Source of the DNA: Paenibacillus_AB hodogayensis
Lineage (GTDB): Bacteria > Bacillota > Bacilli > Paenibacillales > NBRC-103111
Assembly: GCF_039536325.1 (NCBI RefSeq)
Contig: NZ_BAAAYO010000006.1
Coordinates: 806,001 to 870,000 of the forward strand
DNA length: 64,000 bases
Direction of reading: 5' to 3'
Under the pieces are notes generated by a model. It was not told the origin of the DNA, did no database searches, and worked only from the letters and a program-made list of their open reading frames with translations. Positions 8,701-15,772 of the stretch are shown in pieces (the first letter of the stretch is position 1; every line of letters begins with the position of its first letter). Made by a program: the position numbers and the translations under genes.

Positions 8701-11200
8701 CCGGCCAGTTTGCACCCGACCTGTTCGTAGAGGCAGAGATACGAAGCGGCCCGCTTTGCACGCCTATCCGATCATTCAGGCTGCCGCCGGGCCGCCTTGC
8801 AAGAAGCGCCTTGTCCCTGCCACTTTCCGGCTTCCTGCGCAAAGAGAGAGACTGCGTCTGGAAAAGACGACGCAGCTGCCTGCCCAAGGACGACGTCGTC
8901 CCGAATGCGGACATGACCGCAAACGTGGCAACTGCTTCTTCTGACTGCCCTCTTCCTATTCCCAAAACAGAGGGCGTCCGTTCACTTCGGTTCGCCTTCG
9001 CCATCTCACGAACAGGAACTTTTCCGGATAGCCCGGACTTCGCCGTTGCCGGCCGAGCGTCTGCCCGCGGACTCTTTGCCGGACCGCTGCCTCTGTTTGC
9101 GGACGCAGCCGCCAGCGCCATACGACCAAATGCCGGGGCATTCGTTGATTGGGCGGATTGGAACCTGCGCAGCACCTGTGCGGCGAATGTGCTTCCAACT
9201 GCCGAACCGCTGTTTCGGCTCGAGGGAGTCCCGTCTCCTACCAGAGTATCGAGGCCTTTTACCGAAACCCAGCCGAAAGATCCGTTCCCCGAACCCCTGG
9301 AGCCGACAAGCGGCACTACGCCGATCGCGGCGTCAGCGCCAAGGCTCCCGGCACCGCTGCGTACCAGCACTGTTCGGCCAGCCTCTTCGAGACCGTTCCG
9401 ACGCGAAATGGCCGACTGCGCCTCCGGACGAACCGGTCCAGCGCTGCTTGGCTGCTTGCGAAACAAGCGCTGGACGGGCAGATTGATCCCTCTGACGACC
9501 GGCTGGCCGCCCAGGCGGGTCGGTAAAGCTATCGAAGCTAACAAACCTGCTCCCCGTAGCGCTTCGCCCGCACTCAACGTTACGCTTGCCCTTTGCCTAT
9601 CGCGCTCCGGCGAAGTGCCGGTAAACGCCGGTTCGCGCTGCCGCCGCACGGAGCTTTCGTCAAGCGAAGCCTTCCCATACAAGATGGGGAGAGCGCCCTT
9701 ATCCGCTCGTGTCATCGATCTCCATTCCGCCGCAATACGTGGGATGAAGGACGACGATCGAGGGAAACCTCGCTGCGTTTCGACGCCGGAAGGAATGCTG
9801 CTGTCCAACGAGTAGCCATTCCGCAGCATACGCGCTGCCATAGCCGGTCTTGCGGCCGTACCGGGTCCGATTGTGTCGACTGTCGGCCTCATCGTTCGTC
9901 CTGCCGAAGCGGCGATCATTGCCGCAGTCCCGGTACGAACGGTAGTCGTGTACGCGGACCGATCGGTTGCCGTCGAGCTTCGAACCAGCGTGCCGTCAGA
10001 CTGCCGCAACGAACGTTGCCCGTTCGCAGGGTAAGCCCCATCCTTGGCATCTGCGAAAGTTCTTCGCGAAGCATGGGGAGAAGCTTGGCCTGAAGGCAGC
10101 TTGCTATCGGATTTGCGTTCGATGCGGTATATGAAGCCTACCGCGCCCTCACGGTTCAGCCTCCGAAACGGAAGCCCAGCCGTTTCGACAACCCTATTCC
10201 CGTATCTTTGTATAAAAGCGTCCGGCATCGCCGACAGACGGATTCCGTGGAGTGCCGTCAAGACCGGGGCTTCCCGCATGCTGCCGAGGGTGCTTGTTAA
10301 TGGCGCAGCCCCTTGGCTTTTTGTCGATCCGGACGTTGGAGCCGCCCTATACGATAGGCGACCGAACGATGTAGCTTGCGACCGTCCGGTCGAAGCGGCC
10401 TCGTTCGTCCATGGAAAGGCACGTCCGCTCGGCAAAGCAGCGCTTGCTTTCGCTTGCAGACGGCCAACCGGGGCGCCCGGCGAACGAACGCGGCCCACGA
10501 ACCTGCCTGAGGCTTCAGGCGCCGGTTGACGGCTATTGTTGTTAGCTTGCTTATGCAATTCGTCCGCATCGGCTGCATGCTTGGCCAACTTCGCCGCTTC
10601 CTGCTTTTGGCTGCGGCGCGAGCCGCGCTTCCGGAGCGTCTCCGCGGCCGGACTTCCGACATCGGCTTCGGAGCCTCCCGTCTGCGCCTTTCGCTTCGGC
10701 CGAGCTTCTGCAGCTGCGGCGTCCTGCGTCTCCCGTGCTGCAGCGGCGGACGTGTCCCCGGTCGCGGCCGCGCTTGCGGAGCCAAACGCGGAAACCGGCC
10801 CGGACGCCGCGCCTCCTTGAGACGGCACAGCCTCTTGCGGCAGCGGTCCCCGCTCCCTTACGAGCACTTTCTCCACGACCGTCCGCTGCGTAGGCGAAGG
10901 AGCGGGGAGCGTCTCGTACATGCGCTGAAGCCGGGTTATCCATTGCGTCGTCATCACTTCGCGCCCCGGCGTGCTTCGCATCGCCTGGCGGATCTGCTCC
11001 CGCTGCTGCTTGAACACTAGCGGAAGCCTCGCCCAATGCCCGCTCCGGGCAAATCCGTACTTTCCTATGATGCCGGCCGCAAAGCCGTCTGCCCCGACTC
11101 CGGTAAGCGAAGCTTCGGCGGCGGTCATCGGGGATGCAAGAGCGGCTTTTGGCATAACGCCGTTCGGGATTCGAACCTTATGCGGTTTTGGCGCAGCCAT
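5750..11200 (-). CDS. Giant repetitive low-complexity eCIS protein in the tape-measure position
   Basis: This 1,816-residue protein is rich in Ala, Arg, Gly and Ser and has very few large hydrophobic stretches. Most of it should be disordered. I start it at the ATG at 11200 because GAGGGGG lies 8 bases upstream; an ATG at 11251 lacks such a site. Structured parts are the first 110 residues (GVGADGFAAGIIGKYGFA, then a helix-rich QREQIRQAMRS region) and a helical C-terminus (DIEELQEIVRKLPQLDVKKL and a final Arg-rich helix). Residues 1428-1553 carry nine 14-residue repeats. It sits between the second tube protein and the LysM adaptor, where tail systems place a length-determining tape measure. 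That role is inferred from position and size; no family match is recognised with certainty, and a toxin or cargo scaffold is possible. Confidence 0.75.
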   Translation of the reverse strand: MAAPKPHKVRIPNGVMPKAALASPMTAAEASLTGVGADGFAAGIIGKYGFARSGHWARLPLVFKQQREQIRQAMRSTPGREVMTTQWITRLQRMYETLPAPSPTQRTVVEKVLVRERGPLPQEAVPSQGGAASGPVSAFGSASAAATGDTSAAAARETQDAAAAEARPKRKAQTGGSEADVGSPAAETLRKRGSRRSQKQEAAKLAKHAADADELHKQANNNSRQPAPEASGRFVGRVRSPGAPVGRLQAKASAALPSGRAFPWTNEAASTGRSQATSFGRLSYRAAPTSGSTKSQGAAPLTSTLGSMREAPVLTALHGIRLSAMPDAFIQRYGNRVVETAGLPFRRLNREGAVGFIYRIERKSDSKLPSGQASPHASRRTFADAKDGAYPANGQRSLRQSDGTLVRSSTATDRSAYTTTVRTGTAAMIAASAGRTMRPTVDTIGPGTAARPAMAARMLRNGYSLDSSIPSGVETQRGFPRSSSFIPRIAAEWRSMTRADKGALPILYGKASLDESSVRRQREPAFTGTSPERDRQRASVTLSAGEALRGAGLLASIALPTRLGGQPVVRGINLPVQRLFRKQPSSAGPVRPEAQSAISRRNGLEEAGRTVLVRSGAGSLGADAAIGVVPLVGSRGSGNGSFGWVSVKGLDTLVGDGTPSSRNSGSAVGSTFAAQVLRRFQSAQSTNAPAFGRMALAAASANRGSGPAKSPRADARPATAKSGLSGKVPVREMAKANRSERTPSVLGIGRGQSEEAVATFAVMSAFGTTSSLGRQLRRLFQTQSLSLRRKPESGRDKALLARRPGGSLNDRIGVQSGPLRISASTNRSGANWPGNTDLSFYRLAGQRPVIDGQEAPRALAPSRSSGDHDAVSGNASARSGSGTNETERQEAGRSGNPGPTAGISVFVAGMPSARRVEDRISSGYTRLSGGAEPGLAGRTSDISGTGQSFSASRLGNRPILDGLTRAGADRELRRQSELTGARTRHVRRFGDAQTSLRLSNARRTVSSADSAGAIQALPLRNRSGASRFGESEQTTRIGAWTPQPTSEVGKAGAGIIRLSGGLGKQAGAAELAARKDIRANAQQPASIGQTGRRIGLAPGSGYPELRERLSRNREASERLGASMARSLAEMGGDGVREFVRQLSSSRLAEADRGAKQIRRSRDGNRPVSAADLPPIPMRHGEASGTGAWRALALSHSSAELPVIGRQAIAAAYERGLARRMTGLVKDNDNRQRLMRQLEIRPDRREGYRETGLQADEGLRVRLRAASEPDGQNGRTSNRILRKPATSSITSINHTNSTAMLPNHAGLIRYGTNAAERPLVARRTAALNAAEAGARGISAIRSAAEAGSAGFAISGQAARAKAGNTTVFRQAAQRSTANMASLRHKAFAEVSRPAAFRQADRAAAVGASAFSHTSQAGIEVLRQHGARSGANRSAEYVQAARAGANRSSGLVQASRKEANRSVENVQASQAGANRAAALVQAVRTGANRSAGHVQTARAGANRSAEYVQAARVGANRSMGLGQAIRSGANRSAEYVQAARAGANRSAGFVQAARITSGSGVSAVFRNTIQADTTGIKTVRRARGQKAAASGAEGLNFPGGNGTGSGGRDPATVYHRIRESLSIWHGGAAVRPGQARFNATTRPSRADVSTGAESRMVRRSEPAALTERRTASAGIGRSGESSASTVIRRQASMIRGSTASATAAEAPAVSQTMRAPARPSLLPSDPMVALEHKAQPPQALPGAAAEFDPAALDYRRNIQRAAEPPVVQTESPPPAAVDIEELQEIVRKLPQLDVKKLADRVYREIEQRLRFDRQTRGL
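6542..6919 (-). repeat. Nine tandem 42-bp repeats inside the giant eCIS gene
   Basis: A core of CGGTTTGCGCC recurs with a strict 42-base period (plus-strand positions about 6573, 6615, 6657, 6699, 6741, 6783, 6825, 6867 and 6909). It encodes nine copies of a 14-residue unit of the form GANRSAEYVQAARA. Positions GANR and VQA are nearly invariant, and the residues between them vary. The unit length allows four alpha-helical turns. A recombination-prone array of this type can change the protein length in steps of 14 residues. Confidence 0.95.
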
Positions 11201-11282
11201 TTCGAATCCCCCTCGTACAGTGTCAGAGCCACGAATACCATTGACCCGCATGGCGAAACCATGCTCTCCGCCTTCTCATTAA

Positions 11283-11347
11283 GGCTCAAAAGAACCTTAT
11301 TTGCCCGAACCTGCAGTCGTGCGCCGCAAATAAGGCTCTTTTGGGCT
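11283..11347 (-). other. Large imperfect hairpin between tube gene and giant gene
   Basis: The arms at 11283-11304 and 11326-11347 are inverted copies that match at 19 of 22 positions, with G-U pairs possible at the mismatches. A small perfect palindrome (GGGCTTTAAGCCC, 11343-11355) is attached. There is no long T run after it on the minus strand, so it is not a classical terminator. It could attenuate transcription, protect an RNA end or be a processing site that sets expression of the giant gene below that of the tube genes. Confidence 0.7.
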
Positions 11348-11410
11348 TTAAGCCCTTTCTGTCCGTAGGCCTGCGAACCTGCTGGCGATCCGGGCCCGAC
11401 AGACTGCCCG

Positions 11411-11860
11411 CTACTTGCTGAAAATCGCCTTCAAGCCGTTATGGACAATCTCGATCGATTCGATCGCCACGCCGCTCCCGGTCGCGTTCAAGTCGGGACC
11501 GCTCCATTTGACCGGATAAGCCTCGAAAAAATTCCAGCGGCACAGCTCTTTACCGCCATTATTGTACAAGATAACCGAGCCGTTCTTGCGTTTGACCTTT
11601 CCGCCAGCTACCCCGTCGTACCAGTCCCACAGCTCGCTCGACTGGGTAATGCCGCGCTTGAGGACCATTTTGGGATATTTCGTCTGCTTGGGAAAGGTGT
11701 GCACGTAAGTGTTCAGACCGCCCTCGGGGTATTGGATGACCTCGGTTTCGGACTGGATGCCCGTCACCTCGGAAAACCCGCCGACAAGCAGCCCGTCAAG
11801 CTCCACCTTGAAGCGGAACGCTCCGATCGCGTCGTTCGTGCGCTTCGCCGGAGTGGCCAT
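11411..11860 (-). CDS. Second eCIS tail tube protein (Afp5-like)
   Basis: This 149-residue protein is of the gp19/Hcp-like tube family. It begins at the ATG at 11860 behind AGGTGGTGAGAGCG; a longer reading from GTG codons at 11872 would overlap the upstream DUF6760 stop. Family signs are the N-terminal FRFKVELDGLLVGGFSEVTG and the C-terminal VAIESIEIVHNGL. It diverges from the main tube protein at 12531-12965 and lies next to the baseplate genes, which is the arrangement of Afp5, the tube-initiating ring. Only six bases separate it from the DUF6760 stop. Confidence 0.9.
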   Translation of the reverse strand: MATPAKRTNDAIGAFRFKVELDGLLVGGFSEVTGIQSETEVIQYPEGGLNTYVHTFPKQTKYPKMVLKRGITQSSELWDWYDGVAGGKVKRKNGSVILYNNGGKELCRWNFFEAYPVKWSGPDLNATGSGVAIESIEIVHNGLKAIFSK

Positions 11861-11865
11861 CGCTC

Positions 11866-12072
11866 TCACCACCTTTTGTTAAACACGTCGAACGGATTGG
11901 CCTGCTTCTCCTGGCCGTCGTCGTTCAAATTACGGTTGATTTTGGATATTTCCTCGCACCAGCGGCGGCGCTCTCGGTGCTCCAGCGACATGATCTGCTC
12001 GTGGGGCCAATGAAAGTAGTAGGCGATGAAGCTGGCCTCCTCGTAAATCTTGTCGATCGGATATCCGGTTAT
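11866..12072 (-). CDS. DUF6760 protein without a standard start codon; candidate -1 frameshift product
   Basis: The frame encodes GYPIDKIYEEASFIAYYFHW followed by the EHRERRRWCEEI segment typical of the small DUF6760 proteins found in eCIS clusters, ending before the second tube gene. Between the last in-frame stop (TGA at 12115-12117) and the conserved Gly-Tyr-Pro there is no ATG, GTG, TTG or CTG. The only near-start codons are ATT at 12112-12114 and ATA at 12070-12072. The ATA sits exactly where family members have Met. The frame is -1 relative to the tail-assembly gene upstream and joins it across a slippery heptamer at 12090-12096. Either AUA initiation or -1 frameshifting would make it. 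The coordinates given assume the ATA start. Confidence 0.75.
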   Translation of the reverse strand: MTGYPIDKIYEEASFIAYYFHWPHEQIMSLEHRERRRWCEEISKINRNLNDDGQEKQANPFDVFNKRW

Positions 12073-12446
12073 GCCTCCGCCGTCACGTCCAAAAAAGACA
12101 CATCCACATCGAATTCATGCTCACATTTCGGACACAGGCAATGCACCTTCGGCGCCTCCACCTCGTTGATCGTGCGGTATAAATTTTGCAAATAGGCGAG
12201 ATCGGCCGTAAACAGCCCTTCGATCGTACGGGTGTCGATGGCGCGCAGGTCGCCGAGCTTGATGACGACGCGGGCAAGCAAAATGATGCTCAAGTAACCC
12301 GGGTTCTGCTGCACCCGCTGGTCGCGCATCGGCAATATTTCGTCGGCCGCCGTGGCGAGCCGCATGACGCCCCGCTTGTGCAGCGTGCCGCTATCGTCGA
12401 CAAAGCCGCGCGGAAGTTCGAATTCGTATTCGGTTTGAAAAGCCAT
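12069..12446 (-). CDS. Tail-assembly (chaperone-like) protein with a Cys zinc motif
   Basis: This 125-residue protein sits between the two tube genes, as assembly chaperones do in phage tails and eCIS. It starts at the ATG at 12446 behind GGAGGA. The N-terminal half (MAFQTEYEFELPRGFVDDSG, RLATAADEILPMRD) is typical of the 'phage tail assembly protein' found in many eCIS loci. Near the C-terminus CLCPKCEHEF gives a half zinc-ribbon, which is also seen in relatives. The last codons contain a T TTT TTG heptamer in the correct register for -1 frameshifting into DUF6760. A frameshift product would lose the last six residues and gain about 74. Confidence 0.82.
   Translation of the reverse strand: MAFQTEYEFELPRGFVDDSGTLHKRGVMRLATAADEILPMRDQRVQQNPGYLSIILLARVVIKLGDLRAIDTRTIEGLFTADLAYLQNLYRTINEVEAPKVHCLCPKCEHEFDVDVSFLDVTAEA
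12090..12096 (-). promoter_or_regulatory. T TTT TTG slippery heptamer, candidate programmed -1 frameshift site
   Basis: On the minus strand the zero-frame codons read TCT TTT TTG GAC, so the seven bases fit X XXY YYZ exactly. Slipping back one base continues as GGA CGT GAC and on through the whole DUF6760 frame with no stop until 11866. Heptamers of this kind drive -1 frameshifting in tail-assembly genes of tailed phages, including the P2 E/E' pair. No strong downstream stem or upstream Shine-Dalgarno-like stimulator is obvious by eye. Confidence 0.6.
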
Positions 12447-12530
12447 ATCCAGTTCCTCCGGTTCCTGTCGCGGATGAGCCGGGAGCGCCGGGCGTTATGC
12501 CAGACGCTCCTCGCGCGAACATCCGTCAAC

Positions 12531-12965
12531 TTACTTCGTGCGGGTCATGCCTTCGTGCGCCAGCTCGAGATTCTCGATCGCCACTTCGTTGCCCGAGCCA
12601 TTGAAGCCGGGAGCCGAATATTTGGACGGCCAAGCTTCGATGACCTGCCACGTCGCGACATCCTGACCTTCCTCGTTGATGGCGATAATGGTCACCGTTT
12701 TGCGCGCGATCTTGCCCTGAATCGCTTCCGCCATCCAGTTGTACATATCGAGGGAATCGGTTACGCCCCATTTGAGCGTAATGTTGCCGTATTTGGCCAA
12801 GCCCGGCAGCTTGCGCGGCGTGATAACCTCGTTGCCCTCGCGGTATTCGATAACGGATATGCTCGCGTCAAAGCCGGATACTTCGCTGAAGCCGGCTTGC
12901 TGAATGCCGGCCACTTCGACGCGAAATCTAAAATTGCGGTATGGATCCTTGCGTTCGCCTGCCAT
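12531..12965 (-). CDS. eCIS main tail tube protein (gp19/Hcp-like)
   Basis: This 144-residue protein forms the inner tube through which cargo passes. The N-terminus PYRNFRFRVEVAGIQQAGFS, the central KYGNITLKWGVTDSL and the closing NEVAIENLELAHEGM are the standard strands of the T4 gp19-like tube family. It starts at the ATG at 12965, 24 bases after the sheath stop, which matches the sheath-then-tube order of eCIS operons. Being next to the sheath, it is probably the major tube protein, and the copy at 11411-11860 the baseplate-proximal one. Confidence 0.93.
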   Translation of the reverse strand: MAGERKDPYRNFRFRVEVAGIQQAGFSEVSGFDASISVIEYREGNEVITPRKLPGLAKYGNITLKWGVTDSLDMYNWMAEAIQGKIARKTVTIIAINEEGQDVATWQVIEAWPSKYSAPGFNGSGNEVAIENLELAHEGMTRTK

Positions 12966-12989
12966 ACAATACCCCTTTCCCCGTTAGCT

Positions 12990-14738
12990 TTACTCTTCTC
13001 TCGTTTTTTGCGTAATCCGGAAGATCACGAACTCGGCGGGCTTCACGGGAGCGACGCCGATGACGCAGATAAGACGGCCGTTGTCGATATCGTCTTGGGT
13101 CATCGTGCTGCGTCCGATGTTAATGTAAAACGCCTCGTTCGAGCTCGCGCCGGTCAGCGCGCCGTCTCTCCACACGCGCGTCAGGAACGCGTCGATCGTG
13201 CGCTGCACGCGGGCCCACAGCTGCTCGTCGTTCGGCTCGAAGACGACCCAGTTCGTGCCGCTCTTGATCGATTCTTCGAGGAAAATGAACAGCCTTCTGA
13301 CGTTGATATATTTCCACAAGCCGTTCGAGGAGCACGTACGGGCGCCCCATACGCGGATGCCTTGACCGGCGAATTGACGGATCAGATTGACGCCTTGCGG
13401 ATTCAAAATATCCTGCTCGCCCTTGTTGTACTGGCAGTCCAGACCGACGACGCCGCGCACGACCTCGTTCGCTGGAGCCTTATGCACGCCGCGCGTATTG
13501 TCCGAACGGGCGTAGATGCCCGCCATCGAGCCTGACGGCGGTATGTAAATATTGCGCTTGTCCAGCGGATCGAACACTTGCAGCCAAGGATTGTACATCG
13601 CCGCATACTGGCTGTCGAAAATGTTGCGGTGCGTCATGACGTCCGCTACCTTCGTCTTCTCGCGCGGAATATCGAGCACCGCGAAGCGGCTGCCCAAATT
13701 TTCGCAATGCGCCACGAGCGCCAGCTGCACGTTCGGATCGGTAACGCCCGGAACGGCCATAATGCTCACGAAGTCGTTGTCGATAAACGCCTGGATGCCG
13801 GTACGCTTGCCCGGGCCGCGGTCTTGCCCCATGAAATCCGATGCGGCCAGATTGGCTACCGAGCCGTCGCTGCCGCCGGAGAGCGCGATCTGGAACTTGC
13901 CCTCGGTTTCGGCCAGGCCGGAGATCACTTCGAACGGAGCGACCGGACCGCCGTTGCCGCCGGACACGTCCTGCACCTTGACGATGTTGGAGCGGGCCAT
14001 CACTTTCTCGACATGGTTAGCCGCCGCCACGTTCAACGACATTTTCTCGAACGTTTCCGCCTCGTCGCCGTAGAAGACATGCAGCGTAAACTCGCTGGTC
14101 GTCAGCACCTTGGCCGGCAGCAGGTTTTGATCCACGACCTCTTCGCCGCCCTCAAGCGCCGTCTCCAGCTCGATCACGTTATCCTGCGACGATACGATCT
14201 TGTTGTACTGCTTCTCTCCGTTCGCCTCGAAAGCGACCACGTCGCCCACATTGAAGCCGGCGTTGTTCTTCACCCGGTACTGCTTGGCGTCAGCGGCATC
14301 GCCCAGAATCTCATAAATTTGCGTCTTGGCTTTGCTCGATGGCACGACCGCAATGCGGACCTGGTTGCCCCAGGCTCCCGGATTTTTGGACTGGATGCTC
14401 AATACTGCCGCTTCTTTATTCGTTCCGGACTGGTTGTTCGCCAGCTTCGCGTCGGACGGCGCAACCCGCATGACATAGGCGCGCGAGCCCCCGTTCAGGA
14501 AGAAATGCTCGACGGCGTAAGACAGAAACCGGTAATCTCCGAAGGCGTTCTCGGACAAGTAGCCGCCGAAAATCCGGTGAAAATCCGCCACGCTCGTGAC
14601 CAGTTGGGGAAGACCCTCGATTTCCCCCCGCTGCGCAAGGCCGATAAAACCGGCCGTACTCGTACTCGCACCTTCCAACGGCGCCGCGCCACTGTCAAAC
14701 TCTTCTACATACACGCCTGGCGATAAATATTCTGCCAT
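12990..14738 (-). CDS. Contractile tail sheath protein
   Basis: This 582-residue protein is the contractile sheath. The family-typical N-terminus EYLSPGVYVEEFDSG fixes the start at the ATG at 14738; an in-frame ATG at 14786 would add 16 unrelated residues. The FLNGGSRAYVMRVA segment and the C-terminal half (from about residue 330, with the VWGARTCSSN and EPNDEQLWARVQ segments and the final PVKPAEFVIFRITQ strand used for sheath-sheath contacts) are well preserved. There is one sheath gene only, unlike the three of Afp/PVC. The middle region, about residues 100-300, is the variable surface-exposed domain. About 215 bases upstream hold no gene and may carry a promoter. Confidence 0.95.
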   Translation of the reverse strand: MAEYLSPGVYVEEFDSGAAPLEGASTSTAGFIGLAQRGEIEGLPQLVTSVADFHRIFGGYLSENAFGDYRFLSYAVEHFFLNGGSRAYVMRVAPSDAKLANNQSGTNKEAAVLSIQSKNPGAWGNQVRIAVVPSSKAKTQIYEILGDAADAKQYRVKNNAGFNVGDVVAFEANGEKQYNKIVSSQDNVIELETALEGGEEVVDQNLLPAKVLTTSEFTLHVFYGDEAETFEKMSLNVAAANHVEKVMARSNIVKVQDVSGGNGGPVAPFEVISGLAETEGKFQIALSGGSDGSVANLAASDFMGQDRGPGKRTGIQAFIDNDFVSIMAVPGVTDPNVQLALVAHCENLGSRFAVLDIPREKTKVADVMTHRNIFDSQYAAMYNPWLQVFDPLDKRNIYIPPSGSMAGIYARSDNTRGVHKAPANEVVRGVVGLDCQYNKGEQDILNPQGVNLIRQFAGQGIRVWGARTCSSNGLWKYINVRRLFIFLEESIKSGTNWVVFEPNDEQLWARVQRTIDAFLTRVWRDGALTGASSNEAFYINIGRSTMTQDDIDNGRLICVIGVAPVKPAEFVIFRITQKTREE

Positions 14739-14953
14739 TGTTTCCCGGTCGCATTTGCCGGCATGGGACTTTATGCGCGTCCGCATGGCCGCAAATCCGG
14801 ACCAGTTCTCTCCTTTCGGCTTCGTTTATAGTTTCAAAATGGACATGGAACCTGCCGTATGGTATTCCATGGCGCAGTGGCATACAGCTTCCTGCGAGCA
14901 GCGGCTGAAGCCTTTTCGATCATCGATCGATCGCTTCCTCGCGCCACTTCGTC

Positions 14954-15754
14954 CTAGACCATCCATGTGCCAAGATTGACCGTGCCGCCTTCCTTCACTT
15001 CGATCGTTCTCATCGCAAGCGTCTCGTCCGGACCGTTGCCGATACGGAGCTCCGCGCGGAACGACCTGACCCCGATTCCCGGAAAAGCGAGAGCTAACTC
15101 CCCCCGTTCCGTCGTTCTCGAGACGAATATGGGAAACAGCCGCGACCCTCTTTCGTAAGCGGACGACAGCCCGCTCCGCAGCCGGAATCGCTTCTGGTAT
15201 TCGAGCACTTCGCGGATATGGACAACGTCTCTGCGTCCGTCCTCTCCTCGGCCGACCAGCAGCAGACGATCTTCGGGCTGGATCGTTCCGACGGGCGCCG
15301 TCACGGCGATCACATCGCTTCCTTCCCCATCCGCACCGTCGGACAAACGGCCCTTCACGCATTCCTCGGAGGAGACGACTGCCGCTGCGAACGCCCGGAC
15401 GAGCGGCGCGCCGGAAGACTGGACGATCATCGCCCGGACCAGCGTGCCGTTCGGTTCGAACGGATAGGAAGGGAGCGGCAGCAGCGGAACGTGGACGATT
15501 CTGTTTTCGGTACCGACCGAAACGTCCCGGATTTCGCGAAAGTAATAAGAAGAGTCGATTTCCAGGCGGTACTCGCCCGGTTCCAAATCGGAAAATATGT
15601 AAGTGCCGTCCATCTTGCCGACCGGCTTCCGCGGATAGCCGGCCAGACGAACTTCCATGCTGCGGTCGAAGGGCGGACCGGAAGCATAAGCGTCGCGCAC
15701 GATCACCACGAGAGTGACGCGCGTCTTCATTCGGACGATGCGCAGCTGCTCCAA
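14954..15754 (-). CDS. Unknown eCIS-associated protein with an N-terminal carboxypeptidase-regulatory-like fold
   Basis: This 266-residue protein is read from TTG at 15754, behind GGAGGGGG with 6 bases spacing. Residues 10-80 look like a carboxypeptidase-regulatory or prealbumin-type beta-sandwich (VRLAGYPRKPVGKMDGTYIF then DLEPGEYRLEI). Two further beta-rich segments follow, one with DVIAVTAPVGTIQPEDRLLL and one ending in IEVKEGGTVNLGTW. It lies between the cap-protein gene and the sheath gene in the same operon. I do not recognise a named family. A surface or collar decoration, or a plug, is a guess from position and fold only. Confidence 0.7.
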   Translation of the reverse strand: MEQLRIVRMKTRVTLVVIVRDAYASGPPFDRSMEVRLAGYPRKPVGKMDGTYIFSDLEPGEYRLEIDSSYYFREIRDVSVGTENRIVHVPLLPLPSYPFEPNGTLVRAMIVQSSGAPLVRAFAAAVVSSEECVKGRLSDGADGEGSDVIAVTAPVGTIQPEDRLLLVGRGEDGRRDVVHIREVLEYQKRFRLRSGLSSAYERGSRLFPIFVSRTTERGELALAFPGIGVRSFRAELRIGNGPDETLAMRTIEVKEGGTVNLGTWMV

Positions 15755-15772
15755 ACCAATCCCCCTCCCGCT

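Noticed and set aside
8811..9815. Plus-strand frame of 334 codons inside the giant eCIS gene
   Set aside because: It is the antisense shadow of a low-complexity gene, Pro/Arg/Ala-rich, with no family signature.
12058..12067. CGGATATCCG palindrome near the frameshift site as a stimulatory hairpin
   Set aside because: It can form only a three-base stem with a four-base loop, too weak to call.
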